A stretch of DNA of 16,079 nt from JAYEJW01 sp034716535 (GTDB lineage Bacteria; Pseudomonadota; Gammaproteobacteria; Chromatiales; Chromatiaceae), in the NCBI GenBank assembly GCA_034716535.1, contig JAYEJW010000095.1:1-16079 (forward strand). The letters run 5' to 3'. Under the pieces are notes generated by a model. The model saw only the letters and a list, made by a program, of their open reading frames with translations. It did no database searches and had not been told where the DNA came from. Positions 12,704-16,079 of the stretch are shown here, piece after piece. The position numbers and the translations under genes are program-made. The first letter of the stretch is position 1. Each line of letters starts with the position of its first letter.

Positions 12704-14461
12704 ATGAAAAAAGATCCAGCGTCCAAAGCACAAACCCTGCCCAGAGGGGTAATGCTGAACGCCTACCCTGACAGCATTGGTAAAAGACTGGCAGACACTG
12801 TGGAATTACTCAACAGGCCCGAGCTCAAGGATGCCTTTTCTCTGTTCTACATCCTTCCCACCTTTTTCAACAGCGACCTGGATCGCGGCTTTTCCATCAT
12901 CGATTACAACATCAACGAAGAGCTCGTGAGCCCCCAGGACCTGGATGAGCTCAACGAGCTTGGTATTCAAATCAAGCTCGACCTGGTGCTCAATCATCTC
13001 TCGGTGCGCTCGCCGCAGTTCCAGGACCTGTTGAAAAACGGCAAGGATTCGCCCTACCGAGACTTCTTCATCGACTGGGACGAGTTCTGGGGCGGCCACG
13101 GTACCGTGGGACCGGATGGACAGATCACACCGGACAAAGAGCATCTGGATAAGCTCTTCATGAGAAAACCCGGCCTGCCGATACTGAGAGTGCGCTTTCC
13201 GGACGGCGCCCTCAAGACGTACTGGAACACCTTCTACCAGAAAGTGGACTTCGATGAGATAACAGCACTGGACTTCGCCGATATAGAAGGACTCGATCCG
13301 AAAGAAGCAGAAACCATCGCAGACCACGTCAAGATCGTCATTCGGGACAAAGGATTCCTGGAAACCGCCGACTTGGAACACATCGCCCACCTTAAGGACG
13401 AGATTATCAAGGCTATCTGTAGCAAGCGTGAATACCTGGGCCAGATGGATCTCAACGCCCGTTCCGAGCTGGTATGGGAATTCTACGACGAGACACTGCG
13501 CAAACTCAGCGAACACGGCGCCAGGATTATTCGCCTCGACGCTTTCGCGTACCTGCACAAAGAGCCCGGCCAGCCGAATTTCTTTAACCGGCCCGGCACC
13601 TGGGATTATCTGCAACGGGTGCGGGGCATTGCGCAGAAATATGACCTGACCATCTTCCCCGAGATACACGCTGAATACGGCGCCGGTATCCACGAGGAGA
13701 TCGCGCAGGAGGGCTACCCCGTCTACGATTTCTTCTTCCCCGGACTCGTGATCGACGCCCTGGACCGGGGCAGCAATGAGGCCCTGTTGCGCTGGATAGC
13801 GGATATCGAGGCCAAGGGGCTCCAGACCATTAATATGCTCGGGTGTCATGACGGGATTCCGGTGCTCGACCTACGAGGTAAGCGGGTCAACGGTTCCTAC
13901 CGGGCAGGCCTGCTGAGCGACGAGCACATCGACGCCACCATCGAGCGTATTATCGACCGGGGTGGCCTGACCAAGAACCTGTACGGCGCCGACGGCAAGA
14001 AGATCGACTACTATCAGGTCAACGCGACGTTCTTCAGCGCCTTGGGGGGGGACGAGCGCAAGCTGCGCCTGGCCCGCGCCATCCAGATGTTCATGCCCGG
14101 TGTCCCGCAGGTGTGGTACCTGGATCTGTTTGCCGGCACAAACGACTACGCAGCAGCGGAAAAGGGACATACCGCGGGCCACAAGGAGATTAACCGCACC
14201 ACTTTAAGAATGATCGACATCGAGGCCGGACTGAAACGCCCTATCGTGCTGGACCAGCTCGACCTGATCCGGCTGCGCAACGTCTCACCGGCGTTCGCTG
14301 GTGAGATGAAGATTTTCGAGACCGAGCCCCACCTGTTACACATCTCCTGGCAACATCCGGAAGCCACCGCAACCTTGAAGGCCGATCTGCGCAAGCACAG
14401 CTTCACGGTTTACCAGGGCGACGGTACGGACGAAGAGGTCCTTATGTCCTTCGAGTCTTAG
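12704..14461 (+). CDS. GH13 (sucrose-phosphorylase-like) sugar phosphorylase
   Basis: The 585-residue protein is of the GH13_18 type, whose members reversibly phosphorolyse glucosides such as sucrose, glucosylglycerate or glucosylglycerol, releasing glucose 1-phosphate. The three catalytic acids are visible: nucleophile Asp279 (IIRLDAFAYLHKEPG), acid/base Glu320 (FPEIHAEYG) and Asp383 (LGCHDGIPVLDLRGK). The substrate-side motifs KLDLVLNHLS and MDLNARSELVWEFY also fit. It is longer than classical sucrose phosphorylases (about 490-505), partly because of about 70 residues between YWNTFYQKVDF and YLGQMDLNARS. No signal peptide is present, so it is cytoplasmic. AAGGAC precedes ATG 12704. A HAD sugar-phosphate phosphatase 56 nt downstream suggests compatible-solute or sucrose metabolism. 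The exact sugar cannot be assigned from sequence, and GC content is lower than in the genes before it. Confidence 0.8.
   Translation: MKKDPASKAQTLPRGVMLNAYPDSIGKRLADTVELLNRPELKDAFSLFYILPTFFNSDLDRGFSIIDYNINEELVSPQDLDELNELGIQIKLDLVLNHLSVRSPQFQDLLKNGKDSPYRDFFIDWDEFWGGHGTVGPDGQITPDKEHLDKLFMRKPGLPILRVRFPDGALKTYWNTFYQKVDFDEITALDFADIEGLDPKEAETIADHVKIVIRDKGFLETADLEHIAHLKDEIIKAICSKREYLGQMDLNARSELVWEFYDETLRKLSEHGARIIRLDAFAYLHKEPGQPNFFNRPGTWDYLQRVRGIAQKYDLTIFPEIHAEYGAGIHEEIAQEGYPVYDFFFPGLVIDALDRGSNEALLRWIADIEAKGLQTINMLGCHDGIPVLDLRGKRVNGSYRAGLLSDEHIDATIERIIDRGGLTKNLYGADGKKIDYYQVNATFFSALGGDERKLRLARAIQMFMPGVPQVWYLDLFAGTNDYAAAEKGHTAGHKEINRTTLRMIDIEAGLKRPIVLDQLDLIRLRNVSPAFAGEMKIFETEPHLLHISWQHPEATATLKADLRKHSFTVYQGDGTDEEVLMSFES
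13366..13381. repeat. 16-nt direct repeat, copy 2 (inside the GH13 gene)
   Basis: Identical to 12673-12688. It lies in the extra segment of the GH13 protein, where it encodes part of TADLEHIAH. Confidence 0.4.
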
Positions 14462-14517
14462 GCCCCTCGCGATCAACCTCGGCCGAATTTCGACAGTAAC
14501 TGCTACTGAGCACGAAA

Positions 14518-15062
14518 ATGAGAATCCTTGCGACCGATCTGGACCGGACGTTACTCCCGAACGGTAGCTGGCCACCGGATCCCGGCGCCATCGACCTCTT
14601 CAATGAACTCACGCAAAGACATGACGTGCTGGTCGTCTATGTGACAGGAACGAGGCTGTTTTGAAGGCAGTCGACGAACTCGTCAAAGGCAAGTTCGACG
14701 AGGTCATCGTTTACAGCTTCGACTCCCAATCCGGCAAGGGCCTGCTCGACTTTCTCCCGCAAAGCGCGACCAAACCGACCGCGCTCGAATACATCGCCGA
14801 CGTACTTGGCACCAACAAATCGGATGTCGTCTTCTGCGGCGATAGTGGTAACGACGTCTTCCCACTCACGGCGGGCTTTTCCGGCGTCCTCGTGCGAAAC
14901 GCAGACGACCAGCTCGTCGCCAGCGTAAACCAGGCGACTGACGCGCACCCTGAACTTAAGCTTTACTTTGCGAAAGGGGGCTTCAAGAGCCTGAACGGTT
15001 TCTACACCAGCGGCGTCATCGAGGGTGCCTACCACTACGGAATTTTCTACGACGCCGACTGA
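14518..15062 (+). pseudogene. HAD-IIB sugar-phosphate phosphatase with cap domain deleted out of frame
   Basis: Reading from ATG 14518 gives a perfect HAD start (RILATDLDRTLLPNGSWPPD, motif I DLDRT with the nucleophile Asp) down to VVYVTG, then stops at 14664. From about 14643 a different frame carries the C-terminal half: NEAVLKAVDELVKGKFDEVI, KGLLDFLPQSATKPTALEYI (motif III Lys), VVFCGDSGNDVFPLTAGF (motif IV) and YTSGVIEGAYHYG, to TGA 15060-15062. Relatives of the sucrose-6-phosphate, mannosyl-3-phosphoglycerate and glucosylglycerol-phosphate phosphatase group are about 250-280 residues long, so most of the C2 cap (roughly 90 residues) is missing as well as the frame. The gene should be inactive. 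It probably served one solute pathway with the GH13 phosphorylase upstream. Confidence 0.75.
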
Positions 15063-15393
15063 ACCACCTCTCGGCAAAATAAACTTGCCAAACTTGGGGG
15101 CAAAATTTGAGCTTTGAGATTGATTCCACTGGCGGTGTCGTTCATGCTTTCCATCATCGGCTCCACGGGTATTGGCTACACCTAAATGTTCAGCCTCAGG
15201 TCACGACACAATCTCTCCAGATCCTATCCCCACAAACGCGCTCGGCGGGTTGCACCCCAGCAGTAGTTCGGCTCAGCCTGGAATCGGCCAGTCTATCTCC
15301 GATGTTCATTATCAACTATATTGAGTACTCGGACGGATGGATTACTCCTTCTGCGCCCGTCTCGACGCAAAACGACCACCAAGGAATCACATC
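15063..15393. other. Intergenic region before the CYTH-like gene
   Basis: These 331 nt are clearly poorer in GC than the window average. A 96-codon frame starting at a TTG (15107) has no recognisable features and is not accepted as a gene. A weak imperfect hairpin (TTGCC 15085-15089 with GGCAA 15099-15103, then AATTT) might end upstream transcription. TATATT at 15317-15322 could be a -10, without a convincing -35. Confidence 0.45.
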
Positions 15394-16079
15394 ATGAATA
15401 GTAGACTCGGTAACCCGGCACGCTACGGGATTGCAGTCCTTAGCTTGTTCGCGCTCACCTTGGGTACTGCCGATCCGCTCAGTGCGCGAGCCGTTGAGAA
15501 TGCAAGCGAAAAGGTGCCCGATTCCTACGAGTTCAAGGTGCTGCTACGTAACGGCGCGTTTGTAGAACGGGACGCGGCCATTCAGGCTTTCCTGGAAAGA
15601 CTCGAACAAATCGCCGAGCAGCACGGCGCCACCGCGAATTGGAAGACACCCGAAGAGAGGAAAATAAAGCAACGCGAGGTGCGTTTTCTCGATACCAGCG
15701 ATTCGCGGATCCGGAAGGACGATCTTATTTTCCGCACGCGCATCGAAATGACAAAAAGCTGCGATCCGGTGCGACCGCACACCTGTGAGCCGAAAGAGGC
15801 GAAGGTCACGCTAAAACAACGCTTCGCACCGGGGGCGGATGGCGTACTGCTCGACATGATGCCCAACCTGGACAAGGCGAAAGCATTGCCAAATCAGGTG
15901 CTATCGAACGACCTCAAGTTCGAAGCGGATTACGGTTGGAGGCCGGCAGAAGGTCATACCATTACCCATATCTCAGCGGGGTCGGAGTCGACTCGTGCTG
16001 GACACACTGAGCCGCATCTGTTGAAATCCAGCCCCATCACAACTGATGGGGCGAGAGCAGATGGACGAGGAGATTCCGA
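15394..16079 (+). CDS. Exported CYTH-like domain protein (3' truncated by window)
   Basis: ATG 15394 has AAGGAA at 15381-15386, and the frame is open to the window end (228 residues seen). A signal peptide covers about residues 1-32 (GIAVLSLFALTLGTADPLSARA). The body has the pattern of CYTH/triphosphate-tunnel folds: a charged first strand YEFKVLLRN, a long helix, VRFLDTSDSRIRKDDLIFRTRIE, then EAKVTLKQRF. CYTH proteins bind polyphosphates or adenylates through basic and acidic residues lining a beta-barrel. Exported members are of unknown function, and the usual ExExK is not seen here. Two cysteines (KSCDPVRPHTCEP) may pair in the periplasm. The last 50 or so residues become Ser/Thr/Gly/His-rich without pattern and include a palindrome, so a frameshift near 15950 is possible. 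Confidence 0.6.
   Translation, partial: MNSRLGNPARYGIAVLSLFALTLGTADPLSARAVENASEKVPDSYEFKVLLRNGAFVERDAAIQAFLERLEQIAEQHGATANWKTPEERKIKQREVRFLDTSDSRIRKDDLIFRTRIEMTKSCDPVRPHTCEPKEAKVTLKQRFAPGADGVLLDMMPNLDKAKALPNQVLSNDLKFEADYGWRPAEGHTITHISAGSESTRAGHTEPHLLKSSPITTDGARADGRGDS
16031..16052. repeat. Perfect 8-bp inverted repeat near the window end
   Basis: GCCCCATC (16031-16038), loop ACAACT, GATGGGGC (16045-16052). No T-run follows on either strand, so it is not a typical terminator. It falls inside the open frame of the CYTH-like gene in a stretch that does not look like conserved protein. Confidence 0.5.

Noticed and set aside
12806..13849. 347-codon minus-strand frame
   Set aside because: Antisense of the GH13 gene, which has all its catalytic residues.
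14494..14508. CAGTA/TACTG hairpin after the GH13 gene as a terminator
   Set aside because: The stem is 5 bp and no T-run follows.
15107..15397. 96-codon frame starting at TTG
   Set aside because: No ribosome binding site, no domain, and it overlaps the start of the CYTH-like gene.

Overview
The window looks like part of a chromosome from a high-GC gammaproteobacterium, possibly a marine or sulfur-oxidizing lineage of the Chromatiales type. The lineage is inferred from gene content: a fused RlmKL rRNA methyltransferase, which is typical of Gammaproteobacteria, relics of a 'marine proteobacterial sortase target' VIT/VWA protein and of a rhomboid-family protease, and a GH13 sugar phosphorylase beside a HAD phosphatase. 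No rRNA, tRNA, CRISPR array, phage module or intact insertion sequence was recognised.

Layout. 1-207 is the tail of a PKD-domain protein, followed by a clear Rho-independent terminator (391-423). 592-1575 (minus) is a DRE-TIM metallolyase ('aldolase catalytic domain') gene. 1821-2165 (minus) is a TetR-family C-terminal domain without its DNA-binding half. It abuts, head to head, a decayed VIT/VWA gene (from 2178) carrying an in-frame amber codon and a frameshift, whose VWA domain is cut off and joined to the C-terminal half of a rhomboid protease (to 3561). 3635-4191 is a compact toxin-antitoxin pair: a ribbon-helix-helix antitoxin and a MazF toxin, with a candidate promoter and a direct-repeat operator. 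4257 starts rlmKL. Its normal stop appears to have been lost by a 1-nt shift, so the frame runs 321 nt through an intergenic REP-like palindrome into the next gene.

6726-12670 is a run of five same-strand genes for exported proteins: an M48-like zinc metallopeptidase, a small secreted protein, a pentapeptide-repeat protein with a two-helix membrane tail, a lipoprotein with a glycine-rich hydrophobic segment, and a long helical protein with four perfect 11-residue Trp/Arg/Glu repeats. I know of no named system with this composition, and it is the best candidate here for an undescribed envelope module. 12704-14461 is a GH13 sugar phosphorylase with all three catalytic acids. It is followed by a HAD-IIB sugar-phosphate phosphatase that has lost most of its cap domain to an out-of-frame deletion (14518-15062). 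15394 to the window end is the start of an exported CYTH-like protein. The region after about 12.7 kb is visibly less GC-rich than the preceding genes.

Four separate loci look broken: the TetR fragment, the VIT/VWA-rhomboid chimera, the rlmKL stop and the HAD gene. This points either to a genome undergoing gene decay or to assembly or consensus errors, and raw reads would decide between them.
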